From Cranoglanis bouderius (taxonomy: Eukaryota; Chordata; Actinopteri; Siluriformes; Cranoglanididae): 64,000 bases of DNA. Location of the stretch: assembly GCA_023630585.1 (NCBI GenBank), contig CM042548.1:16490527-16554526 (forward strand). Direction: 5' to 3'. This document shows, piece by piece, positions 34,101 through 47,500 of the stretch; position 1 is the first letter of the stretch; every line of letters begins with the position of its first letter. The position numbers and the translations under genes are program-made. Under the pieces are notes generated by a model, which saw only the letters and a program-made list of their open reading frames with translations, made no database searches and was not told the DNA's origin.

Positions 34101-35252
34101 TATTAAATCTAGAAACATGACAGAATCCAAAAATGGTAACAAATGGCTCAGTATTGCAGAGATAAAAAGGGCAAGATGGTGATTCAGTAATGGTGACCTA
34201 GTGGTAGGGAAGTGGAAGTAATTTCTTTCAAGGTAAATTCTTTTTTTTCTTTCTATTTTATAAAGGCTATCACTACTGGTGGGGTGACCTACAACGATAA
34301 GCCATGGCACCGCGAATGTTTCACTTGCATCGGCTGTAAGAGACAGCTGGCAGGGCAACGCTTCACCTCCCGAGAGAACTACCCCTACTGTCTGGAGTGC
34401 TTCAGCAACCTGTACGCTAAGAAATGCGTCGGTTGCACTAAACCTATAACTAGTAAGTCTGAAAAATTTAGTATGCATATACAGTATGCATAGCTATCTC
34501 TGTATGGTTTATAGCTGCATTATTTATTGTAAAAGTACCTAATATATATTTATTCTCATCTTGGTTATGAGAAATAAAAATACAATATTAATGGAAATGG
34601 ATCCCCAAAGCCCTCCCTATTTCCTATGTTCCATCATTTTTGTGTTTTCTACTTCCCATGATTTCTAGTTCCCATGTTCCTTATGTCTGACCTTCACTAG
34701 TCCCTAGTTCCTGTTTCCTTATTTGACGTTCCCTAATTCTTATATACATTGGTTTTCTTCCCATGATCCCTAGCTCACAAGTTCATAGACTCCTAGTTCC
34801 CAGTTAGTTCCTAGTTCTGTGTGTTCATTCATGTTTCCCAAGCCCCATGGTTCCTAATTCTTATCTTCTCCATAGTTCCATAGTTCCCAAGTTGTTTCAT
34901 GTTACATAGATCCTGCGTCTCCTAGCAACCTAGTTTCCTAGGACCCATGTTTCGTCATTCCTAGATGCCAAATTTCTGTTCTGCTCAATATCCAGTAAAT
35001 ATCATTTTGTTCACATTCATTATAAAGTAACCCAAGCACATAAGGGTTTATGTTGGAGAAAGCATTATGGTTAATTAATTGGTGTGTTTATATGTTTTAG
35101 GTTTGGCAGGGGCGAAGTACGTCTCGTTTGAGGAGCGTCAGTGGCACAGCGAGTGTTTCACATGCATGCAGTGCTCTGTGTCACTCGTGGGCCGCGGTTT
35201 CCTCACACAGCGTGACAACATTCTGTGCACCGACTGCGGACGTGAGAAGTGA
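31123..35252 (+). CDS. fhl5: four and a half LIM domains protein 5
   Basis: LIM-only scaffold protein; family members bind transcription factors such as CREM/CREB and cytoskeletal partners through zinc-binding LIM domains. Coding exons: 31123-31281, 31870-32044, 32690-32859, 34266-34452, 35101-35252. All have GT donors and AG acceptors and phases agree; the joined frame is 280 residues (human FHL2 279, FHL5 284). It opens with the half LIM finger (C8, C11) and continues with four complete LIM domains, each with CxxC pairs and the WHxxCF core (RHWHENCF, NSWHETCF, KPWHRECF, RQWHSECF). SLLGKKYILKED, LLCTECYSNE and CVPCFEK resemble FHL5 more than FHL2, and the fut9 neighbour agrees. The ATG lies two bases after an acceptor (31111-31120), so a 5' non-coding exon exists upstream. 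FHL2-like identity remains an alternative. Confidence 0.9.
33318..33385. repeat. T-rich low-complexity tract in fhl5 intron
   Basis: Long T/C-rich run between coding exons 3 and 4 of fhl5. Confidence 0.9.
33862..34076. mobile_element. short palindromic MITE in fhl5 intron
   Basis: The left end (GAGGTCTTCAATCTTATCCACAAAG... GTGGCTGCAGACTTTCATTC) is the inverse of the right end (GAATGAAAGTCTGCAGCCAC...TTTGTGGATAAGCCTGAAGACCCC). The inverted repeats are about 55-60 bp around a 90-bp centre. It is non-coding. It lies between fhl5 coding exons 3 and 4. An ATAGCATAAGTCAT direct repeat lies on both sides (33834-33847 and 34079-34092). Confidence 0.8.
34600..34990. repeat. degenerate TAGTTCCCATGTTCC tandem array
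   Basis: The fhl5 intron before the last exon is filled by diverged short repeats with cores such as CTAGTTCC, TTCCCATG and CCTAGTTCCC, unit about 12-17 bp. Old minisatellite; no coding sense. Confidence 0.6.
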
Positions 35253-37819
35253 TGTCGCGAATGGCAAAAAAAAAACCAAAAAAAAACCCAGCACTGATCA
35301 AAAGATCAGTGATGTGTTCTTATATTATTATTAACGCACATTTTTCTGCATGTCTTCATTATTTGCATATGGTTGAATTCCATGGCCATCTTAAGCCCTG
35401 TTTGTATGGGATTAGTTTTACAGATGGGGTAGTGTAATTATTACTGGTGTATCTCTGGAATTTTGGTCCATCCAAATCTGTCATGTAATTTTTATGGACT
35501 GTCTGAAATGGCCTACAGAAATATCCTGACCTAATTGATGTTTAGGGTCAAGACTGTCTGAAACAGTTCCCAGAACTGTGATGCATGAAATCAGCATCAC
35601 TTTCACGATCAAATCAGTGAGCGAAAAGTCCTTTGAGTCTTATAAACATCTCTGTGCGCTGAAATTTCCTTAAAAAGGAAGTAGTGCTATTTTTAAATGT
35701 AAGTAGAGACAGTAAAATAATTGCATGTTCATATCTGGCTAAAAACTACTAACCCTTTCACGCAGTACACTAGTGCTCCATTCTGGCAGGAATGGAAGTA
35801 GACTTATCGGACATTTTCAATCAGTATGATCAAATGAATTATTTTATCGTCACAAGTCTGTTTTAAGATTAGTCAAGACACTGTTGGGTTACTGTGTGTA
35901 GAGTATCGTGACTCTGGGTTTAGCTGTTGATGAGCGGGGAAAGGGAAGGGGTGTGAGCCATTAAGAAATACTTATGAAAAACTGCAAATTCTTAAAGCCC
36001 TGAGTGTCTACTTTCATATGAGCCATTAACCACTACTGTGGAGTGTGACATCACAAATAAATTCAAATGTGCTTCGGCTAAATGAGCATAAATTTGTGAA
36101 ATGTGTAACTTTAATATTATATGGTTTTAACTGGGCTAGGAATGAACACAGGAGATAACATTAATAACACGATAAACCCTTAGAGTCATAGTAGTTACAA
36201 GGAGCGACTGAAACTGAACTTTGACCCTGGGCCTAAATAATGTCCTCAAATCACTTATAGTTTGATGGTTTTTACGGTTAAGTTTTAACAGAAATGGCTT
36301 AATAGGTTAAAAAACTTAAATGAATAGTGATATTTGATCTTATGTAATAGTAAACGGAAACTGAATGTGAAAAATATTTAATGTGTATGCCATACTCATA
36401 GAAATATACTGTACATAGAAGCAGTTTTTTTGTTTGCATTTAGCAGGTAGTACATTTAGTACTGGGCAGAAGCTTTTGGATATATTTCCACCATTGCATC
36501 ACAACTACAACCACTATGAGTATGTTCTGAAAAATCTGCTCAATAATAAATAAAAAAAAAATGCTTACTTGATTTGCATGATTTCTTTGTTCACTGTCAA
36601 AACCATCATTCTGCAGAAAAAGATAACGAGCTATACAAGAGAACATGTGTTTACTGTATGTAGCATTTAGAGTAACTCAAAAGCAAATTAATTAATATAC
36701 TGGAGTAAAGAATAAATCATGATGGAGTGTGTTGTTATTGGAAAATAATCAATAACAGGATGGTGTAATGAAGATTATTTTTCTATACAGCATGTCCTGC
36801 CAGCATGTTTTATTCCTCTTGAGCCTCAGCAATTTGCTGAAGATGTTTTGAAGATGATTTGTTTTAATTAAAGAATGAAATACCACACTTAATACATTTT
36901 TTAAATTAATTGTTGTGAAAGAAATATGTGAAGTAATCAAAATTGAAGCAAGCTTGTATAAAGTGTAAAAAACTATGTTTAATATTCTTAAATTTCCTTT
37001 GTAACAATCTCCTAATGAAAATTTATTAGATAAATGTACATAAAGGTCAAGATATTTTGACTTGCTAAGATATCATCTGTTTTCATTGCAGCTGTCATGA
37101 CACAAATTGGACAGATAAATATAAAAACTAAGATGACAAGTAGATATATGCAGCAATGGATAGATATTAAGTCATAGGTGTGAATGACAAGAGTATTCCT
37201 TTTTCCTTTTTGGTATCAGAGTACAGATTTGGTGTTAGTGTACAGATTTGTCTTTAGAAGTGAAAATTGAAAGAATATCATAATTAAGTACAGTAACATA
37301 GTAGCGTTGTTATTCCACATTAATGTATGACACTGAAAATGATCCAGCACCCAAATAATATCTGCTCAGTGGTAGTCATATGGTGGTCCCTTTCCACTAA
37401 TGTATAGTTCATACCAACACATGACCTAAAATAAAATACTGCTCACTGACTGAAATCAATGACATCAAGCAAAGTATAAGGACTTTTTGGTTAAACATTA
37501 CATTATACAGAAGTGCAGCCTGATTTTCAAACCATTTCCTGGAGTTAATGTACACGCAGTTGACTTTGTGCAGTGTTCTACTCTGAGAGCGAGTAAAGTG
37601 CTGACACTAGCTTCCTCTCAGGATGAGTCACATGGCAGGGTCAAAATGCACTCACAGAAGAGTCGGACACCACTGCAGAGGTTTGAGAATTACTTATCAG
37701 AACATTCAAGCTGAAACTTTATATTTAGCGTGTTCGAGGGGATACATTCAAGAACTGTTTTTTGGAAGACATTTCTGCATTTAGCATCTGATTTTCCTCT
37801 AAAAAACACACACACAATT
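35253..37819. other. fhl5 3' UTR and fhl5/tgfbrap1-like intergenic
   Basis: Immediately after the fhl5 stop is an A-rich 3' UTR; the true polyadenylation site is not certain (AATAAA candidates near 36056 and 36544). 36725-36820 carries the 3' terminal part of the MITE-like family (GGAAAATAATCAATAACAG, GCATGTTTTATTCCTCTT). The promoter of the next gene must lie within the last kilobase; a TGAGTCACATG site near 37624 is a plausible AP-1/E-box element but unproven. Confidence 0.45.
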
Positions 37820-38519
37820 ATGGACATCTTTAGTTCCTCACTGGTGTTTGAAAAGGTCCCGAATGCCAAAGGCAAAGTCAAATCCGTTATTCAGTGTATG
37901 GAGTGCTCCTGTGACAACTTCTACATTGGGTGTAAAGATGGAGTCCTCCAACATTTCGCTACGAGCTCAAAGATTGGGATCAAACAACACCAGACACTAC
38001 GAGAGGTAGCGAAGAGACAGATGGGCCGAGGTGGAGAAATCAGCCAGCTGAAGGCAGTCCCAGTCCTGAACCACCTTCTTGTGCTTTGGGACAGCTCCAT
38101 CACGGCATTAAACATGTTCTCCCTGGAGCCCATAGCAGCCCTGAAGAAGATCCAGAACGTTTCTCTGTTTTGCCTCAGCGAACCTGCTGTTCACACCCAA
38201 CAGGTTTTCGTAGAGCTCTTCGTCGCCTCCACCAAACGGAGAACAGTGAGCATACACAAGGTGTGTGTGGACAGATGGGAGTGTGTAGGGAACGTGGCAC
38301 TGGCTCAGGACCCTGTGGCTTTGGCTGTGCATGAGACGTGTCTGTGCGTGGCTACGAGTGACAGATACATTCTCCATGATTACCAGACTCAGAGCGCTCT
38401 CGAGCTCTTCACACATAACCTGGGAAAGCAAAATGTTCTCGCCAAGGAAAGTGTGAAAGGAGAGTTTCTTCTAAACGGCCCAGGGAACTTGGGTGAGGCT
38501 CTGATTTCACAGTATTCAA

Positions 38520-38584
<65 letters not shown>

Positions 38585-41500
38585 AAAGAGAGAGTGATGA
38601 ATATGAGAATATTAATGAAAACTGAATCAAATCAAACTGAACCATTATTAGGTAATGATATTTAAATGATTATAGAAATATTAAACACATTAATTTATTA
38701 ATTTTAATAAACTTTAATATATATGAATCTATTTAATTTATAATAAGCAAAATGAATAAAAATGAATTCTCTTTTCATGATTGTATGTATGTATGTGTGT
38801 GCAGGCATGTTTGTGATGAATAGTGGTATATCCCAGCGTCCTCCTGTGCCCTGGCCTGAAGGAGTGCTGGATGCAGTAGTGAACTTCCCCTATGTGTTGG
38901 TGCTGCAGAGTAAAGCGCTCCATGTCTACAGCATGCTGGACCAGAAGCTAAAACAGACTGTTCTCTTAAATAGCGGCAAATCACTCCTCTCAACCACAGG
39001 TTAAACTCTGACCTCTGACCTGATCAGATAATTCATTTTTACATACTATTATTTTTCACCCGTTCTTACTTCTAGCAGTTGTTTTTTGTCTTACTCTTTT
39101 GTTAAGCTACTGAAAATGAGATTTCCTGTTAAATATGCAATGGTGAAATGTCTCTGAATCCCTTTGTGATTTGTACAGCATGGCTTATTTTCATCTTTTC
39201 CTCTTTTTGTCTGTGTAGACAGTGTGTTTGTAGTCGCCGAGAGGGAGATTCACCAGCTGTCACAGAGTCCACTGGAGGTTCAAATCCAAAAGCTGCTCGG
39301 ATGTGAGCGAGTGAACGAAGCGCTCACGCTGCTGGATGGAGTTCAGTCTCTTCTGCCTGAAGACTCTTATAAGGTAAAAAAAAAAAAAAAAGTGATGGCA
39401 GATCCATGAACAGGGTGGCTTTAATCCTTATCCTCTTAGGATATGTAAGTCAGCTATAATCCACTGCAATGCTCACCTTCCCACATTTTCACCTTATATG
39501 ACCGCAAAAGGTGTGCAGCTAAAATCTCAAATGACAAAATTCATGCTGAACATACTGTACGGTATGTTTAATGAAAAAATACATAAGTAAATACATTTCC
39601 ATCCTACAAAATGGTTATATGACCCTAGCTGCAAGACCTTACACGCCATCATCGTCGTTATCATCATCATCATTATCATCAGAAAGCAGCTAAAGGAAGG
39701 ATTACCTCAGACAGTCATGTAGAATATATGCCATATTTAATAGTGTACAACATTCACCAGCTCGGCTTTTGGACCTGCTTATAAATACATTCTAGGAAAT
39801 AGGAAATGCAGAGATTTCATTCCCACCATGGATATGTCTTAAAGTAACGGAACAAATTTGGATTTCAGGATCACAGGACTAAATTAATCAGCCTTCACTT
39901 TTTAAGAAAATCTTCTTTGACAATGTGTCACATGGACGAGGAAGCACAATGGTTAAGATCAGCCTGGGTGGGCAGGCCTCCACCTTATTGTTTCAACAAA
40001 TAAAAAGACAGAAAGTATGAATGAATTTTAATATTCTTATAGGAACATGGTTGTCAGTCAAAAATCAGCCATAAAACCCTCTAAATTAATGAAGGGACCT
40101 GACATTGCCTGTAGAGCAAGTGACATTATTGGTTATGTTATATGGCATCTCTAAAGTACGGAACTGCAAAACAGATTGTGAATGTGTTAAGTAAGGAATA
40201 AACACTTGGGTGCGAGCTGTTATAGGACAATAATCAACGGTAGGACAAATCCAAAGTGGCAAACCAAAATCAATGTAGAGTTAGCTAGGCTAACTCAATA
40301 AACAAAACATACCAGGTAAATACTAGAAATGCCTGTCCACAATGTGCAGTAATGTCCCTGGGGATATGTTTTGAGTGAGACTTCACAAAGATGCCGTGAA
40401 ATTCCAGGCCATGTCATGGGTCATGTGACTGTGTTTGTGGTTGGTTGTTTGGCTGAGTATTCTTGGAAATAATAGCAATTGGTAGCTATTGTATAATTAA
40501 GGAAGCATGAAGGTGATGTATGACCTTTTTAGTAACTGCTGTCCCCAAATTTGAGGGTCATTTTGACACCAAAGGGGAAGCAATTATGCAACATGATTAT
40601 ATTACTAGAATGATGAACTAAATAAAAATGAACATAATAATAATATTATTATAATGTGTATATATAGAATAATATGTAACAATCTATACTGCACATACAT
40701 TTAATTTGCATATGGAGTGTCCAAACTTCCATTTGTAATCAAACATTTTGAAATGGCAATTTTAAAAATGAATGAAAATTCAGTCTTATAGGAAAATTGA
40801 AAAAAAAAAAAAAAGTCCCTGGTTTGAACACTGGATGTCGCTATCACATAAAACTAAATTTAAAAAAAAAAGGGATCGCTTACGATCTTTTCCTTCTTAC
40901 AGTGTTAATGACATTACTTCTATAGACCACCATTAATTTAAACAAGCTTTTGGGTAGACATTTCAGCACCGAAGAAAAGAAAAACAGAAAATAATAATAT
41001 TCTATACTTAGTTAACATGTCAGGGAGCAAGTTTTGTAAAAGAGAACTATTTCCACTAAGTGGAATTTGTAAAAACAAACAAACAAACAAACAAACAAAC
41101 AAAAAAACATTATTTACTCAGCTCTGTACATGTGTACAGTAGGAAGTACTTAAATTTACACATTTGGTCAGTTAAATTAAAAAGCAGTGTAATGGTGGCA
41201 ATCAAGCAGCCATTATTATTCATTAGTTCTTTCTTCATTTTAGTCATTACAGATATCCTGTGGTCCGTAACTACATAATTTTCTCTATCATGCCCCCAGT
41301 AAGAAACATCTAGATGCCCCTGATGTAGTAGTACACTTATTTATCATAGTTTCCTCCCAGTTTGTGTAAACTTGAGCCAACATTCCCAATTTTTAATTAT
41401 ACAACCTTTTTTTAATTACATAACTTTTAACATTTAAATAATTAACTCAGATAATTAGTTAATGAAATGTCTTCAGAATATACTGTTTAATATTTTTCTA

Positions 41501-44500
41501 ATATTTCACTTGTAGAATCTGCATAGGAGTATTGTTTGTACCTCCGGATGGATTCATTTCTACAGAGAAGCATTTCTTGATGCCAAAGAATTTTTCATGT
41601 AATATCTCCCCCCCCTCCCCCAATGATTATTTTCAGTAAATAATCATGAGTTTATAATTCATAATTTCTAAATTACTATGTAAAACTGTTTTTCTCAGAA
41701 AAGGTGACTTGGACCCAAGAGAACTCATTAGCCTTTACCCAGGCATGACTGTCATCAGTGAAGACCTTAAATCTCAGCCTCCTACCGTGAGCAATGCTAA
41801 AGACCTGAGGAAGCTAAATAATGAAGCCCAGACAGAGTTTCAGAAGTATCTGTGCTTCCTCTGCCTTTATTTAAGAGAGATCCGCCGGACTGATCTGGGC
41901 CAAATCTTCCTTCAGGACATTGATACTACCCTGCTTAAAGTGTACTTAGGGCTTGGATATTATGATAACCTGAACCAACTTGTGTCTTCTCGTAATGATT
42001 GTGTGCTGGATGTGTGCATGCCAGATCTGGAGCATCATAAGAGGTCAGAATCACAAAAGGTTTCACTGTATAGCATCTTGGGACTAAACAAGTCTTTTTA
42101 AGCACCACTGTGTTTTTGTGTTTCAGATTTTTCACGATCGGACTGCTCTATCAAAGCCATGGTCAACATTTCAATGCAATTCAGGTCTGCTGTTCAGTAA
42201 TAATACATCAGTGCTGGTCCTAGACTTTTTGGGGTCCTAAAGAATATTTTGTATAGGTGTCATACCACTGGCGTCTATGATGTGACCAATCCTAATCTTG
42301 CCTACTAATAAACAACAATATGATTTTTGAGATAATTATTTGCATCAGAGGGCCCAGGGCAGCAGGTAGTAGGCTAGGCAGATAAGGTAAAGGCCAGGAG
42401 AGTAGGCATGGTGCCCAAGCTCAATGGGAAAGGGTGGACCAGGGCACTGGGAAGAGTGGGCTAGGGCAGTGGACCGGGGTAGTCGGCATGGGGTATAGGG
42501 CAGTGAGGGGTGGGCCAGGATAGTAGAGGTGGACCTAGCATGTGTGAAAGGGTGGACCAGGGCAGTTGGGATGGGGTAAAGGGCAGTGGGTGAGTGGGCC
42601 AGCACTGTAGGTGTGGAACAGGGCAGTGGGGAAGAGTGAAACAGGGCAGTGGGTGGGACAGGGCAGTGGAAATAGTAGACCAGGGTAGTGGAGAAGAGTG
42701 GACTAACATTGTAGGGAAGGGAAGTGGAAAATGTGGAGCAGGGCAGTGGGGAAGTGTGGACCAGGAAAACAGGGAAGGGGGAACCAGGGAAGTGGGGAAT
42801 GGTGAAGACAGGCAGTGGGGAAGGTGTGACTAAAGCAGTAGGAAAATGTGGACCAGGGCAGTGGGCTAGGGTTGGCCAACGGCAGTTGGGATGGGGTCTA
42901 GGGTAGTGAGGGGGATGGGTTAGGACCATAGGGGTGGACCACGGCAGTTCGGGTAGGGTACAGGACAGTGTGGAATAGTGGGCCATGGCAGTGAGCAGGG
43001 TTGGGCCAGGGCAGTGGGGAAGGGTGGACCAGGGCAGTGGGGTAGGGTGGACCAGGGCAGTGGAAAGGGGTGGACTAAGGCAGAGCAGAGGGGTGGGCTA
43101 GGGCAGTGGATGTATGCATCAGCACAGTGGGTAATGTAGTGTGGAAGAGTGGATCAGGGTAGTGAAGAGGTGGAGCAGGCCATTGAGGAAGAGTGGACCA
43201 GGGCAGTGGGGAAGAGTGGACCAGGGCAGTGGGGAAGAGTGGACCAGGTCAGTGGGGGTTGGCCAAGGTAGTGTGGAAGAGTAGATCATGGCAGTGAGGG
43301 GTGGACCAGGGCAGTAGAGGGGTGGCATTTGCATAATTTGCCTATAAGAATGACTGGCAATAATGTATGAAATGAATAAAATAATTTTAAAATGCAATGG
43401 AATCATACTAAATATAGTGCATATATTGAAATAAATAAAAAAAAACAAGCCTGTAATTTTGCCAGACCTGGGTGTGGATGGTGGATGATGAGAGTGTGGA
43501 CTCCTCCGAGCCAAATGTTCTGCTGCACATTGTAAAAACTCTCTCTCAGTTGAAAGAGAAATCTATCATCATGAAGTTTATAGACTGGGTTCTTCAAAAA
43601 GACCAAAAGGAAAGTATATTCTAACACAAACACACACATATATACAAGTTGGAATGCTGAGGGCAGTTATAATCTGAGGTTGACTTTCATGTGCAGCCTT
43701 GAAGCAAAAGAAGAATTCAATATATATATTTTTAACAAAAGCAGTACTATAAAATTGCTTCAGTATAAATAAGATAAAGCACTTGTGTTGAGACTAATAT
43801 ATTTATTTCTGTTTTCAATATACAGGTTGGGGTATTAATCTTTACTGAGAGAGATCCAGGCAACCGAAGCACATTTGAACCACAAGAAGTGCTTTCCATT
43901 TTAATAAACTACCCAGTTGCTTTAGTTTTCTATTTGGAATTTTTGGTCAATGAACAGCAAAGTCAGGTTAGTGCATGATCTCATACACAAACTGTGAGAC
44001 ACATTTAGCAATACAGTGAATACTGTGTGTGTTTTATTTATTTATAGTTACATTTAATGAGAAACAAGTTCCTCTGATCATACTTACAGTCATTCACTCA
44101 CTAGCCTCTCTTTTTTCTCTCTCTCTTGAATGTAATAAGACAAAAATAAAACAAACAAACAAACAAACAAACAAAAACACAGATTATCTTATTACTGAGA
44201 AACCACAAAGCCCTATGTGCTGAAGACTTCCCCATGACAGAAAACTTTTTACCTCTGACTGTTACAAAGTGCTGACACTGTAGACTCCTTCCATAAATGT
44301 TAATGTTTTCTTTGTTAAATAACAACTCATTATTGATCTATTTATTATTATTCTTAAATTACATATTACGATCATTTTGCATTATTATAAACCTGTGATT
44401 TGTCTTGCAGCCATACTTACTGTCTGAGCTGCTGTTCTAGAAAATTAATCAACACCTTATGACCAATCAGAATCAAGAATTTAACAATTCTTTGGTATAA

Positions 44501-47500
44501 AGTATCTGAAAACATAGTGCTACTTTAAAAAAAAAAAATTATACAGAAGTGCAAATCAGTGAAAACATTTACTACATTGTTTTGATAAAAACTGAAGGCT
44601 ATGCACAAACCTAACAAGTCTGTGTGAACAAATATTATAGCAGATTTTAACCAAATCATTTAATACCATGATATAGCAGAAAATTGTGAAGCTTTACATA
44701 GTCATGTAAAGAATGTGCCTTTGTTTTCACTTAAGCTGTGATAGTTTTGAGCTACAGAAGGAGTTTTACACAATTGTTTTTGTGCTTTGCATGATTTCAT
44801 TTAATTACACATTCAACAAACTTGCAAAGCAAAGATAAAGCCTCTCACATTATGGATTGTCACAGACTGTATGTTATGGCAATATCTTTAATCATACACC
44901 CAGCTGGTGTGGAAAAATGCAAATGTTTAATCTAGATTTGAAATATTTTCATCCCGATTTTGTTAATTGTGGTATTGAAGTCTAATTTCATAGAATATAA
45001 TGAACTTGGGGAAGAAAACTTTCAGTATTACACAAATAAACCTCCTTTATATCATTTTTAAATTATTAAAATTCCAAGTTAATTTAACATTTTGGCAGTT
45101 CACCCAGTTAAATAATTTAATCTTTGAACTGTTGATAGAGTAGTAAACTGCTGTAGTAGTAAAAAATCAAATGGTTAAAAGCAATATAATAGAATACATA
45201 AATCTAGAATACATTTAAATATAAAATATAAAACATAAATAAAATGAAAAATGTTGAAAAAATAATAATTCAGAGATTTAAAAAATAATTAAATAAAAAT
45301 AAAATAAACTATAGATGCCACCAATCCAATAGCCAATATCCGATACCAGCAAAAAATGGTGGCTCAGATATCGGAGGAAAAATATCGGATGCTCTAACAA
45401 ATGACAAAGATTAGAGTTGGATTTTATACTATTATTATATTTGTGAATGGCTTCAGTTAAAAAAACAAACATTTAATGCTTAGTAGTTTTTAAAGAAAAA
45501 ATAATGGATAAATATCGATATTGTCGAATACTTAAAGTTTCAGTATCGTTATCAGTATCCGAAAGTGGTATCGCTCCATCTCTAAAATGAACCTATAAGT
45601 ACCAAAACAGAAGAAGTACTTTCAGTTAAATGCCAAAGACACTCATACAGACCTTGACTATCTAATACAAAGTGGTATCATGCTCAACTTTGGCCTCTTT
45701 GGATTTTACAGAGAATATTTCTATATACTTGTCTTTCTTTTTCAAAATATAAAATAAGCACATCTTATTGAAGAACATTTTTTTGCCTAGATGGAGAAAC
45801 ACCACACCCTGCTGGCCAACACATACACCACTCAGATCCTCCATACCGAACGAGAGATGCAGAATAATGATACAAACATGAAGGAAATGAGGCAAAAACT
45901 GCAGCAATTACTGTGGCAATCCTCTGTCTATGATGCTGATGCTGTATATGGTAAACAGACACCTTGATTTAACTCACATCTGCTACACAAATGCCAAGCA
46001 AAGCCTGCTGTTTTGTTTATTATTTAGCAAGGGATGTCTCATTGAGCCAGAGTAGATTATTTTTCAGTAATAGCATGTCCAGAAGTGTTTTATTCCTCTT
46101 ATACCACAGCTTTAAAGAACCAGTCAGTCAGTAAGTTTTCCACCACTGGAAAGGCTTCAGGACAGAGGCCTTCCTGGTTTCTTGGTAACATCACAAGCTG
46201 TGTTTTCTGTCCTATTATCTTCAACAAAGATAAACGTTTTTCAGACTCTAAACAACAATACAATATTAAGAAGGGCTCTGCTTGTAAAAAGCTAAAATGA
46301 GTAATCTAGAACTGAACAGAACATAAAAGCTTAAAGCACAACCCTCTCCTTGCAGCCAGTTACAATAAGTAATGCCTTGATTTATTAATACTGCAGCCAA
46401 AATACAGTCATCCGCTCTCCATGTTGAGAAAGCGATCCTGCTGGGGAGAGTCGGGGAACACAAAAAGGCCCTGCGGCTTCTCGTCGATGAAGAACGAGAT
46501 GAAAAAGCTGCAGAAAACTACTGCTGGAGGACCTCTGCTGGACGAGACAGGGAATTCATGCAGGAGCTCTTCAGCTGGCTGCTCCAGGCTTACCTTGAGT
46601 CCAGTCCTCACGTGTCTGCTGCGGTGGATCTCCTGAACCAAAACGCCTTGGCTTTTAATCTGCTCAAGGTGTTGGAAATGCTTCCTGGCTCCTGGTCCCT
46701 GCAGCTGGTGATACGTTTCCTGTGCGAGTCACTGAGAGCGACGACGCACGACAGGAGGATGAAAGGCCTGGAGAAGAGCCTGGCCATGATGGACAACCTC
46801 AGACAGAGACACGCCTGGGTGAAGAGAACATTAGTCCTCATTTTAAGCTCTCTATTTAGTAAGAGATGTGGCACTGATTTACAGACAGTCTTATTAAATA
46901 ACAACACGGTACTAAATATTAAATAACAACACTGTACTTTTTTATCTGTTTATAGTTATGTTTAAAGTTGAGGGATGTCCAGAAAACAAGTTTCTGTTAT
47001 TGCTTAGGTTCACCTTTTCCTCACCAGCCTCATTTTCTTTAAAAAAAAAAAAAATCTGTCTTGCAGTTAACAAGACAAAAAAAATAGAGCCAGCACTGAC
47101 CAAGCGCAAAATCGTTCCCATGTAGGAAAATGTAAAGTTACAGCTGACTGTTACACAGGGCTGGCAATGAAGACTCCTTTCAAAAAAAAAAGCTAAATAA
47201 ATGTCTCCATATACGTAGCAATATCAACAATATCAATGATTACACACTTCCAGTATATAGAAAGGATAAAATATTAGTGCAGTAATATAAACCTGTGATG
47301 TTTATTGCAGCCAGAACTACTTTCAGAGGTGCTGTTATAGAAAAGTGGTCAACATCTGACCAATCAGAATTGAGAAAATTTAATTTGATAAATGATTTCC
47401 ATCTTTTCTGCAGTCACCAACATTAATGCTTCTCACCCCTACAGATGGAAGCAACACAAGGAATGGTCAGAATGGACAGAAGCCAGGTGTGTCATTCTTG

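Noticed and set aside
38389..38645. Poly-Tyr/poly-Ile frames near tgfbrap1-like exon 1, and poly-Asn/Leu frames at 53291-53571
   Set aside because: Direct products of (AAT)n and (ATT)n microsatellites.
42345..42986. 213-codon - strand frame rich in Pro, His and Ser
   Set aside because: It is the reverse of a G-rich minisatellite inside an intron; no domain and no start context.
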